Below, in pieces: positions 11,591 to 23,300 of a DNA stretch of 64,000 bases. A program made the translations under genes and the position numbers. The DNA comes from Tubulanus polymorphus. Its lineage: Eukaryota; Nemertea; Palaeonemertea; Tubulaniformes; Tubulanidae. The stretch is taken from positions 13,634,275-13,698,274 of the forward strand of contig NC_134032.1 of assembly GCF_964204645.1 (NCBI RefSeq), given 5' to 3'. A model generated the notes under the pieces. The model did not search any database, had not been told where the DNA came from, and saw only the letters and a list, made by a program, of their open reading frames with translations. Numbering within the stretch: the stretch's first letter is position 1; each line of letters opens with the position of its first letter.

Positions 11591-11963
11591 AATACCACGT
11601 GCATCTTCACATTGTTGGCCGTCAGCGGGACGATGTACAACGGCGCGTTAAGATAATTGACTTTTAATTGGAAATGGCGTCACAACAGTGGCGCTCCGCC
11701 TACGCACGCGCACAGATACCACAACAAGCACACATATATACATTGTAGCAGAACGTCCTCGGAAACGGAGACCAAGATAAAATAACACAGAAGTGACGAT
11801 GAGTACAAGCAAACGAACGCTTTTACGGTCCGTGCCATTACTGGTCGCCGCGAGGAATTCTCACCAAATTCCAGATATTTCCGGAAAACTAGCATCTCTG
11901 ATTAATACAAAACTATATAGGCATGAAGAACGTATCTAAAAGCCGATAGTAGCAGCTAAAAAC

Positions 11964-13719
11964 GGGCATTATTAATAATGGACGATACCAAACTTTGAAA
12001 ATATGTTTTACTTACTACAAATCAACTGCGATCAAGTGTCTAATTTAGTGTTTGTGGAGAGGATGGTAAGATAACATACGGCTCATATTTCTTTCATCTT
12101 AAGAAAAATAGAAAATGATTGGAAATGTATTTCAAAAGATGATTATTATATTATATAGAATGAAATTGAATTTCGGTCTGAACACGTACCACTAATGTTT
12201 CTATTGTAATCAACGATGGACTGTAAGTGTCAAGGGCTGCTGCAGTTCAGATCACTTTGATCAAAATGAAAATCCTTATAGACCCGTGCATTACATAGAT
12301 GTTCCAACCTTTTACATGGTATTGAACTGAAAATAAAATAAAAGATTCTTCACAAATCCATTTTCAAACATAGAAACCAATAGGGAGCTTTTCCAATTTT
12401 GCAGAATTCTACTCACATTCTACAGCACTTGGACGTCAAGTTAACCGGACAGTGTCTCACTGGGGATAGATTCTGCAGTACTCGCAAATCATTTTTCATG
12501 ACACTGAACTAGATTAAAATAAATAATTCATCAGGAATAATTCATTTTCACACATAGAAAACAACAGTGAGGATTTCCAAATTTACACATTTCTTATTAT
12601 ATTCTTTGGCACTTCGATGCCGAGTTTACCAGTATCTATCTTGCACATCAAACTGATCAGCGTCTCACCAGTGACAGATTCTGCAGCACTCTGAATCCAA
12701 TTGTGGAATTGTAAATGATTCCACACCAGGTGTTTCTAAAACAGTACAAAATTGTTTAGAAGTTTTAACCAACAGTGCCAGCCACGAAAAAAACAGGCAT
12801 AATCAATAACGGATATCAAACTTTGAACATTTCTTTTACTTACTCGGAATCAATGTCAAATGAATGGATCTGTTTGTGAAGAGAACATATCGCATCATTC
12901 TATCTGAAGAAAAACCAAAGATAGATAAAAAATTCATTTCTACAGATAATAGATGATTTCTTAATTTCAGTCTGAATACAAACCAGTAATATTTCTATCG
13001 TAATCAAACAATGTTCTGTAAGTTTGAAGGGCTGCTGCTGCACTGCTACTGTTGGTGCTGCTCAAGTCCGATCAAAATGATGTTCTTTATGGACTTGTTC
13101 ATTACATAGAGGATTGACCTTTTACACGGTATTGAACTGAAAATAGAATGAGATTTTCCATTACCGGTATTAATTTTCAAACATAGAAACCGATTAGGGA
13201 GGATTTCAAATATGACATGATTCTATACTCACATTCTGCAGCACTTGGGTGTGAGTTCACCAGAAAGTGTCTCACTGGGGGTAGATTCTACAGCACTCGG
13301 ACATCAAGTTCACGGGACAGTGCACATGACTAATTTCACGGTTTGGCACTTGGGATGTCAGGTTCGCCAGACAGTGCATCAATGGAGCAGTTCCACGGCA
13401 CTTGGAATCCATGTCACATTTTGTGGAATTTTATTATGATGACAATTTCATTTTTTGCTGTATCGGTTTTCAGAGCTTTCCGTAAATAATTCCACACCAG
13501 GCGTTTCTAAAATCAATACAAACATACATTCATACATGTAAAAGCCGTAGGCATTTTTCTTCATCTTGAAATAGGGGATTGGCCCTGTTATTTATTTGAT
13601 TGGTAGATTTCACTGGATTTTTGATTCAGTGTCCCTTACAAGCGCCCGATCGGGGTTTACATTGTTGGCTACTAAGTTTAACACATCGAAATTTTCGTAA
13701 CAACTGGAACTATACTAAG
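11964..13719. repeat. Partial fifth copy of the 2.68-kb repeat, without transposon
   Basis: It follows the same order as copies 1-4 through two cassettes (D near 12236 and 13030), the A stretch at 13230-13430 and the spacer at 13538-13719. The sequence then continues into array DNA where the other copies hold the transposon. Its spacer is more diverged than the others, which suggests it is the boundary copy of the amplified block. Confidence 0.82.
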
Positions 13720-14884
13720 GTTTAAGAATGGGTCGCCAAATAACGACATTATCGACAATGGATGAGACCAAAATTCTAAAATATGTTTTACTTACTGGGA
13801 ATCTATCGGCAAATAATTGGTCTTTCATGAAGAGATGGCAAGTTCACCAGACAGTGTATTACTATAGGGTAGATTCTGCAGCACTTGAATCCATCTCAAA
13901 TGGTACTCAACTGTAAATGAAATACAAGATTCATTATGATACTTAGAAAACAATAGGAAACATTTAAAATGTACAATTATACACAGATATCATGTTTACC
14001 AGATAGCGTCTCACTGAGGGTAGATTCTGCATCACTTGGAATCCATGTGTGGAATTTGTGAACGATTCTACACCAGGCGTTTCTAAATCAGTACAAAATT
14101 GTATAGAAAGTGAGTATTATCCAAAAGTGGCGGCCAAAAATGGGAATAATTGGTAAATGGCTGATATCAAACTTAATATATAAATTTGTTTTACTCACTC
14201 AGAATCAATGTCAAATGAATGTCCGGTTTGTGACAAGATGTTGAGAGAAAAGATTTCAGCATCTAAAAACATAAAATAGATGAAAAACTCATTTCTAAAG
14301 ATGATTGATCATTTATGTCCGAGTACATACCACTTATAATTTCGATTGTAAAAAACTATATGAATTGTAAGTGCTGCTGATTCTATAATATGTGATATCT
14401 ATTTGTAGAAAATTTCAATGATTCCACACCAGCCCTATCTGAATTAATACAAAACTATATAGGCATGAAGAACGTATCTAAAAGCCGATAGTAGCAGCTA
14501 AAAACGGGCATTATTGATAATGGACGATACCAAATTTTGAAAATATATTTTACCTACTCGAAATCAACTGCGATCAAGTGTCTAATTTATTGTTTGTGGA
14601 GAAATGGTGAGAAAACATTTGGCTCATATTTCCTTCATCTGAATGAAAAAACAAAATAATTGGAAATGCATTCCAAAAGATTATTAATATAAGATTAAAT
14701 TGAATTTCGGTCAAAGATATACCACTTATGTTTCTAACGTAATCAATGACTTGTTCATTACATAGATGATTACATGGTACATTAAACTGAAAATAAAATG
14801 AAATATTCTTTACAAATACATTTTCAAACATAGAAACCAATAGGGAGGTTTTCCAATTTTACACAATTCTACTCACATTCTGCG
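13720..14884 (-). repeat. Cassettes without transposon next to the 2.68-kb block
   Basis: This stretch resumes the array at the place where copies 1-4 carry the transposon. It includes a C-like stretch (13780-13830), A and B modules (13840-14130), a C module near 14205-14270, a D-like stretch (14330-14380) and the start of another B module at 14400-14480. The text from 14443 onward (attaatacaaaactatatagg) matches the right flank of the transposons. Confidence 0.75.
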
Positions 14885-15413
14885 GTATTGGACGGTGATT
14901 TCACCAGACAGTGTCTCACTGGGGGTAGATTCTGCAGCACTTGGATGTCAAGTTCACCAGACAGTGTCTCAATGGGGGTAGACTCTGCAGTACTTGGATG
15001 TCGAGTTCACCGGACAGTGTTTCACTGGGGGTAGTTTCTGCAGCACTTTGATGTCAAGTTCACCAGACAGTGTCTCAATGGGGGTAGACTCTGCAGTACT
15101 TGGATGTCGAGTTTACCGGACAGTGTTTTACTGGGGGTAGATTCTGCAGCACTTTGATGTCAAGTTCACCAGACAGTGTCTCAATGGGGGTAGACTCTGC
15201 AGTACTTGGATGTCGAGTTTACCGGAAAGTGTTTCACTGGGGGTAGATTCTGCAGCACTTTGATGTCAAGTTCACCAGACAGTGTCTCACTGGGGTAGAC
15301 TCAGCAGTACTTGGATGTCAAGTTCACTGGACAGTGTCTCAATGGGGCTAGATTCTGCAGTACTTGGATGTCAAGTTTACCGGACACTGTTTCACTGGGG
15401 GTGGACTCTGCAG
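14885..15413. repeat. 53-bp minisatellite array with 106-bp dimer pattern
   Basis: Ten units end in ctctgcag or attctgcag, with unit starts at 14938, 14991, 15044, 15097, 15150, 15203, 15256, 15308, 15361 and an end at 15413. All steps are 53 bp except one of 52. Units alternate between a tcaagttcaccagacagtgtctcaat form and a tcgagttcaccggacagtgtttcact form, so the true period over most of the array is 106 bp. The same 53-bp unit is the building block of module A elsewhere. Confidence 0.93.
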
Positions 15414-18180
15414 TACTTGTAATCCATTTTTCATGGTCCTCTATAAATTAGAATAAAGAATTCATCGTGAATAATACATTTCGGACATAGAAAGCAATAG
15501 TGAGGATTTCCAAAATTACAGTATTTCTTCTCACATTCTGTAACACTTTGATGCTGAGTTCACCAGTCTCCAACTGCAGCACTCTGAATCCAATTGTGGA
15601 ATCTGTGAATGATTCCACACCAGGCATTTCTGAATCAGTCCAAAATTGTATAGAAGGTGGTTGGATATTGCACCATTTATCTGAAGGAAAACAAGAAATA
15701 GAAAAATCCGTTTCTACAGATAATTGATGATTTCTTAATTTCGTTCTGAATACATACCACTAATATTTCTAACGTAATCGATCGATGGACTGTAAGGGTC
15801 AGGGGCTGCTGCTGCTCAAGTTCATTCAAAATGATGTTCATTATGGACTTGTTCATTACTGATACATAGAGATCAACCTACATGATGTTGAACTGAAGAT
15901 AAAATAAAACATTTCTCATTATTTCATTTTCAAACATAGAAACCAATAGGGAATATTTCCAATTTCCCACAATTCTACTCACATTCGGCAGGACCTGGAC
16001 GTCAAGTTCACCAGACAGTGTCTCACTGGGACAGATTATGCAGTACTTGCAAATCTATCTCACATGGGAATGAACTGAAAATAAAATCAAAGATTCATTA
16101 CGAATATATTTTCACTTTTAGAAAACAAAATTAGGAGGATTTATAAATTCCAATTTACATAGTTCTTCCCACATTCGGTAACACTTGGATGCTGAGTTCA
16201 CCAGTCTGTAACAGATTCTGGAGTACTCTGAATCCTTTTGTGGAATTTGTGATTGATTCATCTCCAAATAGATGGTAAGAGATATGCCGGGTTCACCAGT
16301 CTCTCATTGGAGGTGGATGGAGTCTACAATAGTTGCATATCAAGATGATCAGCATCGCGAACACCTCTGCAGTACTCTGAATCCTTTTGTGGAGTTTGTG
16401 AATAATCAATCTTCAAATAGATGGAGAGAGAAGATATTTCACCTGTTAACCGAAAGAAGGCCCAAAGAACATACGAATTAGTCAATAAGGGCAGCCAAAC
16501 AACAGGCATTACTGATTACTGGTGATGGATGAAATCAAACTTTTAAAACATGTAATAACTTACTCAGAATATTATGTCGAATGAATGGATCTGAAGAGAT
16601 GATGAGAGAACAAAGTGCAGCTTTCATCTGAAGGAAAACGAAAAGAGTTGCAAATCAACAATCCTCTTTTGAGGTGCATTTTTCAAATACCCGTAATGGA
16701 TGAAACCAAACTGAAAATGAAATTGAATTTCGTCTGCATTCGTACCATTTATATGTTTCGATTGCAAATAGCTATGGACTGTCAGTGTGTCAAAGTCTGC
16801 TGCCGTTCAAACCAAATCAATCAAGATAAAAATCTCTGTGGACTTGTGAGAATCAACCTCTTACTTGGTACTGGACTGAGAATTGAACACTTGACATGTT
16901 CACTAGACATTGTTTCACCAGTGGCAGAATGATTCCACACCAGGCGTTTCTAAATCAGTACCAAATTATATAGAGGGCGAATGAATGTTCTGTTTATCAA
17001 AAGATGTTGAGAGAAGGTATTGCAGCATTTGTCTGAAAGAAAATATAAATGAAAAACTCATTTTTAATGATGAATGATGATTTTTTAATCTCGGTCTGAA
17101 AATGCATACCACTAATATTTCTATCCTAATCAACCGATGGATGGAAAGTGACAAGGGCTGCTACTGCTGCTCAATCCAGATCAAAATGATGTTATGGTTT
17201 TGTACTGAAATGAAAAATGTGATTCTCCATTAATTCATTTTCATACATAGAAACCAACACGAAGGATTTCCGATTTTACATGATTCTACCGGTACTCACA
17301 TTCTGCAGCACTTGGATGTTAAGTTCAACTGACAGTGTCTCGACTATGGACAGATTATGCAGGACTAGAAATCAATTTTTCAAGGCACTGATCTATCAAG
17401 ATAGAATAAAAATTTTTTATTAATACATTTTCACACATAGAAACCAATAGGTTAGATTTCCAATTTTACACAGTTCTACTCACATTCTACAGCATTTGGA
17501 CATAAGTTTACCACACAATGTTTCACTAGGGGTAGATTCTGCACAACTTGAAATCCATTTCACATGGAAATGAACTGAAAATAAAATGAAATATTCATTT
17601 TGAATATTTTCAAACTTAGGAAACAAAAGGAAAAATTTCCAATTTCAAATCTTAAAAATTTCTTCTTACATTCCGTAGCACTTGGATGCAGAGTTCACCA
17701 GGCTCTCACTTAGGATAGTTTCTGCATCTTGGATGTCAAATTGATCAAACAACATTTCACCAGTGGCAGATTCTGCAGCACTCGATTCTTTTTGTGGAAT
17801 TTGTGAGTGATTCCACACCATTCGTTTCTAAAACAGTACAAAAACTGCATTGAAGGCGAGTACTAGCCATGGCATAAAAACATCTGGCTTAATTGATAAT
17901 GGATATGATAAATAATTGAAGATGCACTTCAAAAGATGATATATAATTTTTTCAAAATGAAATTGAATCCCGGTCCACATACATACCATTGATATTTCTA
18001 TCGTAATCAACAATAGACTTTAAGTACCAAGGGCTGCTGCTGTTCAGGTCACAACGATCAAAATGAATATCTCCATAGACTCGTTCATTACATGGTAAAT
18101 CAACCTCTGATGTGGTACTGAATGGAAATGAAATTGCAGATTCTCCATGAACATATTTTCAACAAACCAATAAGGAAGAT
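15414..18180 (-). repeat. Strongly diverged cassettes
   Basis: Array landmarks persist but are decayed. D modules lie near 15808, 17158 and 18033. B-type phrases (aatccttttgtggaatttgtg and similar) lie near 15575, 16225, 16375 and 17785. A-type stretches lie near 15985, 17300, 17490 and 17680. A duplicated phrase (ccagtctctcattggaggtggatggagtctacaatag, also near 640-670) links 16290-16340 to the left edge of the window. No independent gene is recognised. Confidence 0.65.
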
Positions 18181-18840
18181 TTCTAATGTTACACAATCCT
18201 ACTCACATTCTGCAACATTCGGACGTCAAGTTTACCAGGCAATCGTCTCACTGGGGACTCGTTCATTGAATGGTGGATCAACCTCTGATATGGTACTGAA
18301 CTAAAAATGAAATTGCAGATTCTCCATAAATATATTTTCAAACATAAGGGGGATTTCTAATTTTACACAATGCTAACCACACTCTGCAGCACTTGGATGT
18401 CAAGTTTACCAGGCAACTGTCTCACTGGGGACTCGTTCATTACATGGTGAATCATCAACCTATGATATGGTACTGAACTGAACTGAAAATGAAATTCCAG
18501 ATTTTCCATTAAACACATATTCAAGAACATCGAAACCAATAAAATTTCTAATTCTACAAAATTCTACTCACATTCTGCACTTGGACGTCAAGTTTACCAG
18601 GCAACTGTCTCACTGGGTACATGTTCATTACATGGTGAATCATCAATCTCTGATATGGTACTGAACTGAAAAATGCAATTGAAGATACTCCATTAAACAC
18701 ACATTCAAGAACATAGAAACCAATAAGATTTCTAATTTTTCACAATTCTACTCACATTCTGTAGCACTTGAACGTCAAGATTAGCGGGCATTCTAACAGG
18801 GGGTAAATTCTGTAGAACTTCTTTAATCTGAACAAAACAA
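18181..18840 (-). repeat. Run of A modules only, first copy
   Basis: Four A-type modules follow each other without B or C, each with the phrase tctcactgggga/tactcgttcatt. Starts of that phrase are near 18246, 18418 and 18606, about 172-188 bp apart, and the last is degenerate near 18770. Each repeat is an A module plus its spacer. A matching run lies at 22471-23300. Confidence 0.8.
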
Positions 18841-18991
18841 AAGGAAATAGAAACAAAAAATACATTTTCGTTTTCTCATTGACGGCGAATTTTCAATTTG
18901 ACTGCATACATACTTATGCCATTGAATCAGCTGTAGATTGATTTGCATCTTCACAAACGCCATCTACAAGTTCTTTTCATGTTCCTCGTAC

Positions 18992-19042
18992 CTTCCTGAC
19001 GAGTTCGCCGATCATACCGTTCCACGTTCCGTTGCTGTCCTT
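18992..19042 (-). pseudogene. Ionotropic glutamate receptor exon fragment
   Basis: Seventeen minus-strand codons read KDSNGTWNGMIGELVRK. WNGM(I/V)GEL is a hallmark of the ligand-binding domain (S1 segment) of ionotropic glutamate receptors, just before the segment that usually reads ADIAVAPLTI. The fragment ends AGGAAG followed by GTACGAGG, a plausible 5' splice site, which suggests an exon end captured with part of its intron. Upstream (beyond 19043) the receptor frame is lost within a few codons. The GC-richer composition of 18941-19043 contrasts with the array. It is too short to be a gene and is called a captured remnant; the family call rests on this single motif. Confidence 0.6.
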
Positions 19043-19078
19043 GCAGTTATCAGTTTAGACGGGTTTCAGGAACTATAG

Positions 19079-19310
19079 GTGGTTGTCGAGGGTGTGGGTG
19101 GAAGTCAGTAGCTGCAGTCGAGGGTGTGGGTGGAAGTCAGTAGCTGCAATCGAGGTTTTGGGTGGAAGTCAGGAGATGCAATCGAGGGTGTGGGTGGAAG
19201 TCAAGAGGTCTAGTCGAGGGTGTAAGTGGAAGTCGGGAGCTGTGCGTGGCAGTCGAGGGCTCGGATGGTTGTCGGAAGGTTTAGGTTGCAGTCAAGGGTT
19301 CGGACGGGTT
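19079..19310 (+). repeat. 32-bp G-rich minisatellite, first copy
   Basis: Repeats of gtcgagggtgtgggtggaag plus cagtagctgca have a 32-bp period (gtcgag at 19085 and 19117) and decay rightward. The strand is strongly G-biased, with many GGG and GTGGG runs. Plus-strand frames rich in Val, Trp, Ser and Gly across it are repeat by-products. Confidence 0.88.
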
Positions 19311-19379
19311 TTCGAGAGGTTTTGCAGGTGTAGCCTATTGTCCAAAATTCTATCAATTACAACCGACTTTCAAGTGCAA

Positions 19380-19735
19380 GTTATAGAGGATTAAGAGTAG
19401 GTTGAAGAAGAATTAGTGTGGGAAGTGTTGAGAGATTAAGAGTTAGGTTGAAGAAGGAATATTTATACGTGCTATAAGTTGAGAAGAGTTTGTCAAAAGT
19501 TGGCTGTAACTGATAGGATTGAAGACACGTGGCAGTAGAATGAAGATGCAAATTAAGCGTAAATGAGATGTTTGGGCCGGGGAGAGGGAAGTGAGAGTTG
19601 TCCGAAGACAGTAGAGGGCAAGGGGAGGTAGGGGGAGGGAGGTAAGTCAAGAGGTGCATGGGGAAAGGAGGTAGAAGGTAACGTAAGGGGGGAAGGAGGG
19701 TTGAAGTTAGAACTGGCGTTTATTTTAGCGTGTTT
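19380..19735 (+). other. Purine-rich, G-rich tract, first copy
   Basis: This stretch is dominated by A and G on the plus strand (gaagaagaattag, gttgaagaagg, and a run of agaggg, ggagg and gggga at 19575-19710). It has a tandem-like repeat of agattaagagttaggttgaagaag near 19390-19460. No gene or array module is visible in it. It matches 23880-24260. Confidence 0.8.
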
Positions 19736-19751
19736 GACTAATTCCACTATT

Positions 19752-20233
19752 CTGCAGCACTTGAAAGTCAAGTTCACCAGATAGTGTCTCACTGGGGGTT
19801 GATTCTGCAGCACTTGGATGTTGAGTTCACCAGTGTCTCACTGGGGGTAGATTCTTCAGCACTTGGATGTCGAGTTCACCAGACAGTGTCTCACTGGTGG
19901 TAGATTCTGCAGCACTTGGATGTCGAGATCACCAGACAGTGTCTCACTGGGGGTAGATTCTGCAGCACTTGGATGTCGAGTTTACCAAACAGTCTCTCAA
20001 TGGGGGTAGATTCTGCAGCACTTGGATGTCGAGTTCACCAGACAGTGTCTCACTGGTGGTAGATTCTGCAGCACTTGGATGTCGAGTTCACCAAACAGTC
20101 TCTCAATGGGGGTAGATTCTGCAGCACTCAAATGTTGAGTTCATCAGACTGTGTCTCACAGGGGGTAGATTCTGCAGCACTTGGATGTCCGGTACACCCA
20201 GACAGTGTCTCAATGGTTGAGTAGATTTTGCAG
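19752..20233. repeat. 53-bp minisatellite array, second
   Basis: About nine units end in ctgcag at 19757, 19810, 19859, 19912, 19965, 20018, 20071, 20124, 20177 and 20233. Steps are 53 bp, except one short unit (49) with a 4-bp deletion and a last one of 56. Unlike the array at 14.9 kb there is no clean dimer pattern. Confidence 0.92.
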
Positions 20234-22470
20234 CACTCGAAATCCATTTGTGAAACTTCATCATGATGGCAATTCTATTCTGTATATCAGTTTTCAGTTC
20301 TTTGTGAATGATTCCACACAAGGCGTTTCTAAATTAATACAAACATGTTAAGGCCCAGAAAACGTACAAATTAGTCATTGAGGGCAGCCAAACAACGGGC
20401 ATTACTGATAATGGATGAAAGTGCAAACTTAGGAACTTACTAGAAATCGATGTTGAATGAATCGTCTGTTTGTGAATAGATGGCAAGAGAACATATTGCA
20501 GCATTTGATTGATCTGAAGGAAAAAATACTCTAAAGCTCATTTCTTAAGATGATTGACGATGAAATTGAATTCCAGTCTGATTACATACCACTTATGTTT
20601 CTATTGTAATCAACGATGGACTGTAAGTGTCAAGGGCTGCTACTGTTCAGGTACCTTCAATCAAAATAATGTTCGTAGGGACGTGTTAACTACATAGAGG
20701 ATCAACCTACACGGTGTTGAAAGGGAAATAAAATAAAACATTCTTCATGAATACATTTTCTTCAAACTAAGAAACCAATAGGGAAGATTTCCACTTTTCC
20801 GCAATTCTACTCACATTCTGCAGCATTGGATCCTGATTTCACCAGACAGTGTATCACTGGGGGTAGACGCTGTAGTTCTTGTAATTCATTTTTCATAGTG
20901 CTGATCTACGACATAGAATTTGAAATTCTTTATGAATACATATTCAAACGTAGAAACCAAAAGAGAGGATTACCAATTTTACACTTTTCTACTCACATTC
21001 TGCAGCGCTTGGACGCCGAATTCACCAGACAGTGTTTCACTAGGGGTAGATTCTGCACAACTTGGAATTCATTTATCATGTCATTGATCTTCATCAAATG
21101 GGAATGAACTGAAAATATGATTAAAGATTCATCACAAATTTATTTTCACACCTAGAGAACAATTGTAAAGATTTTCAATTTCCAATTTTACAAGTTTCTC
21201 CTCACATTCTTGAACACTTGGATTCACTGAGGGTCGAGTCTACAATAGTTGCATATCAAGTTGATCAGACAGCGTCTCACCAGTAATAGATTCTGCAGCA
21301 CTCTTAAATCCAATCGTGGAATCAATGTCGCATGAATGATCTGTTGGCGAATAGATGATGATATTGCAACTCATCTGAACCTCATCTGAAAGAAACAAAT
21401 GGATGAAAAATACACTTCAAAAGATGATTAATAATTTCTTTAATATGAAATTGAATTTCGGTCTGAACACAAACCACTTATATTTCTATCACAATCAACG
21501 ATGGACTGTAAGTGTCGAGGGCTGCTGCTGTTGAGGTCCCATTGATCAAAATATAAATCTCTGTTGACTTAAGAGAATCAGCATCTTTCATGGAACTGAA
21601 AATCTGAAAATAAAAGAAAAGATTCTCGATAAATACATTTTCAAATTTAGAAAAAAATTGGGATTTTCCAATATTACACTTCTACTCACATTCTGCAGTA
21701 CTAAAATACCAAGTTCACCACACATTGTCTCAGTAGGGGTCGATTCTGTAGGAGATTCTGTATCCATCTTACATGGTACTGAACATAGAATAAGAGAGTC
21801 TTCACGAATTCAATTTCTAACATAGAAATGGGGTGGATTTCAAATTCTTTGCATTTCTACTCACATTTTGTAGCACTTGGATGCAATTCAGCGAGTCAGC
21901 GAGTAGTAAGTAGATCAGCATCTCACCAGTGACAGATTCTGCAGCACTCTTGAATCCAATTGTGGAATTTGTGAATGATTCTACACCAGGGGTTTCTGTA
22001 TCAGTACAAAATTGCATAAAAGGTGAATATTTGCAAAAAAGGGAAGCCAAAAATGGGAATAAATGGTAATGGCTGATATCAAAATATGCTTTACTTTATC
22101 GGCATCAACGTTGAAGGAATGTTCTGTTTGTGAAGAGATGTTGAGAGAAGATATTTCAGCATCTAAAAACATGTAATAGATGGAAAACTCATTTCTAAAG
22201 ATAATTGATGAATTCTTTAAAAGAAAATTGAATTTCAGTCAGCATACATACCACATTTCGATTGTAATCAATGATGAACTGTAAGTGTCAGGGGCTTCTG
22301 CTGCTACTCAGACTTGATCAAAATAATGTTCTTTATGGACTTGTTCATTACTTAGAGGATCAACCTTTTACATCAAGTTGAACTGAAAATAAAATAAATC
22401 ATTTTTCATTAATTCATTTTCAAACATAGAAACCAATAGGAAGATATTCAAATTTCACTCTTTTCTACTC
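20234..22470 (-). repeat. Cassettes of the 4.4-kb repeat, copy 1, and continuation
   Basis: Cassettes have D modules near 20637, 21520 and 22297, A modules near 20815-20890, 21000-21075, 21685-21760 and 21850-21900, B modules near 21290-21320 and 21930-21990, and C modules near 20460 and 22100-22170. Right of 21830 it no longer matches the second 4.4-kb copy and instead resembles 42195-42700. Confidence 0.8.
20256..20300 (-). other. B-module variant with 15-codon in-frame addition
   Basis: Ordinary B modules read, in one minus-strand frame, ...HKFHNWIQSAAES. Here 45 bp encoding ELKTDIQNRIAIMMK sit between HK and FHKWISSAAKS, and the frame is kept on both sides. The same addition is at 24670-24714, and decayed relatives occur in the 2.68-kb repeats (for example 2745-2790). 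It may be an older, longer form of the module. Confidence 0.6.
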
Positions 22471-23300
22471 ACATTCTGCAGCACTTGGACGTCAAGTTTA
22501 CCACGCAACTGTCTCACTGGGGACTCGTTCATTAAACGGTGAATCAACCTCTGATATGGTACTGAACTAAAAATGAAATTGCAGATTCTCGATAAATATA
22601 TTTTCAAACATAGAAACCAATAAGGAGGATTTCTAATTTTACACAATGCTAACCACACTCTGCAGCACTTGGATGTCAAGTTTACCACGCAACTGTCTCA
22701 CTGGGGACTCGTTTATTACATGGTGAATCAACCTCTGATATGGTACTGAACTGAAAATTAAATTGCAGATTCTATATTAAACATATATTCAAGAACATCG
22801 AAACCAATTAGATTTCTAATTTCACACAATCCTACTCACATTCTGCAGCACTTGGACGTCAAGTTTACCAGAAAGTAGGGGTATAGATTCTGCAGCACTT
22901 GGATGTCAAGTTTACCTGGCAACTCACTCACTGGGGACTCGTTCATTACATGGCGAGTCATCAACCTCTGATGTGGTACTGAACTAAAAATGAAATTGCA
23001 GATTCTCCATAAATATATTTTCAAACATAGAAACCAATAAGGGGGATTTTTAATTTTACACAATGCTAACCTCCACTCTGCAGCACTTGGATGTCAAGTT
23101 TACCAGGCAACTGTCTCACTGGGGACTCGTTCATTACATGGTGAGTCATCAATCTCTGATATGGTACTGAACTGAACTGAAAATGAAATTGCAGATTCTC
23201 CACTAAACACATATTCAAGAACATAGAAACCAATAAGATTTCTAATTTTACACCATTCTACTCACATTCTGTAGCACTTGGACGTCATGATTACCGGGCA
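22471..23300 (-). repeat. Run of A modules only, second copy
   Basis: The phrase ctgtctcactggggactcg recurs near 22509 and 22692, a variant lies near 22925, and again near 23110, about 183-233 bp apart. It parallels 18181-18840 but has one more complete unit (22840-22910 holds an extra shortened A module). The decayed last A module ends near 23330. Confidence 0.8.

Larger units (their letters stand above)
11049..11900 (-). mobile_element. hAT-like non-autonomous DNA transposon, copy 4
   Basis: It is 852 bp long with intact terminal inverted repeats. It is shorter because nine bases are missing from the CCGGAAT-rich right subterminal region (caccaaattccagatatttccgg), where the other copies have a longer version. 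Confidence 0.82.
9269..11963. repeat. 2.70-kb higher-order repeat, copy 4
   Basis: The fourth copy is 2695 bp long. Its D module has an expanded CTG tract at 10334-10380. The spacer is at 10864-11048 and the transposon at 11049-11900. It is the last copy that carries the element. Confidence 0.88.
18780..21830. repeat. 4.4-kb higher-order repeat, copy 1
   Basis: It corresponds in order and sequence to 23275-26220, with an offset of about 4408-4414 after 19044 and 4511 before 18940. It carries a G-rich 32-bp minisatellite, a purine-rich tract, a 53-bp array, then cassettes. It contains 103 bp at 18941-19043 that copy 2 lacks. Confidence 0.88.

Noticed and set aside
2553-13439. Repeated plus-strand ORFs of about 62-73 codons rich in Ser, Val and Gln (2553, 5200, 10571, 13245)
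   Set aside because: They are read-through of 53-bp-derived A stretches, differ by frameshifts between copies, and have no recognisable domain.
14885-15413. Possible CRISPR-like regular repeats
   Set aside because: Repeat units are contiguous with no unique spacers, and the context is eukaryotic; it is a minisatellite.
19083-19394. Plus-strand ORF rich in Val, Trp and Ser (also 23485-23795)
   Set aside because: It is a reading of the 32-bp G-rich minisatellite; several frames are open at once, as expected from a repeat with few stops.
21817-22172. Minus-strand ORF pairs around C and B modules as membrane proteins (hydrophobic stretches such as HFWLPFF)
   Set aside because: The hydrophobic part is the T-rich C-B spacer read through. 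It falls between a GTAAA-type donor and the TTCAG acceptor, and changes frame in sister copies.
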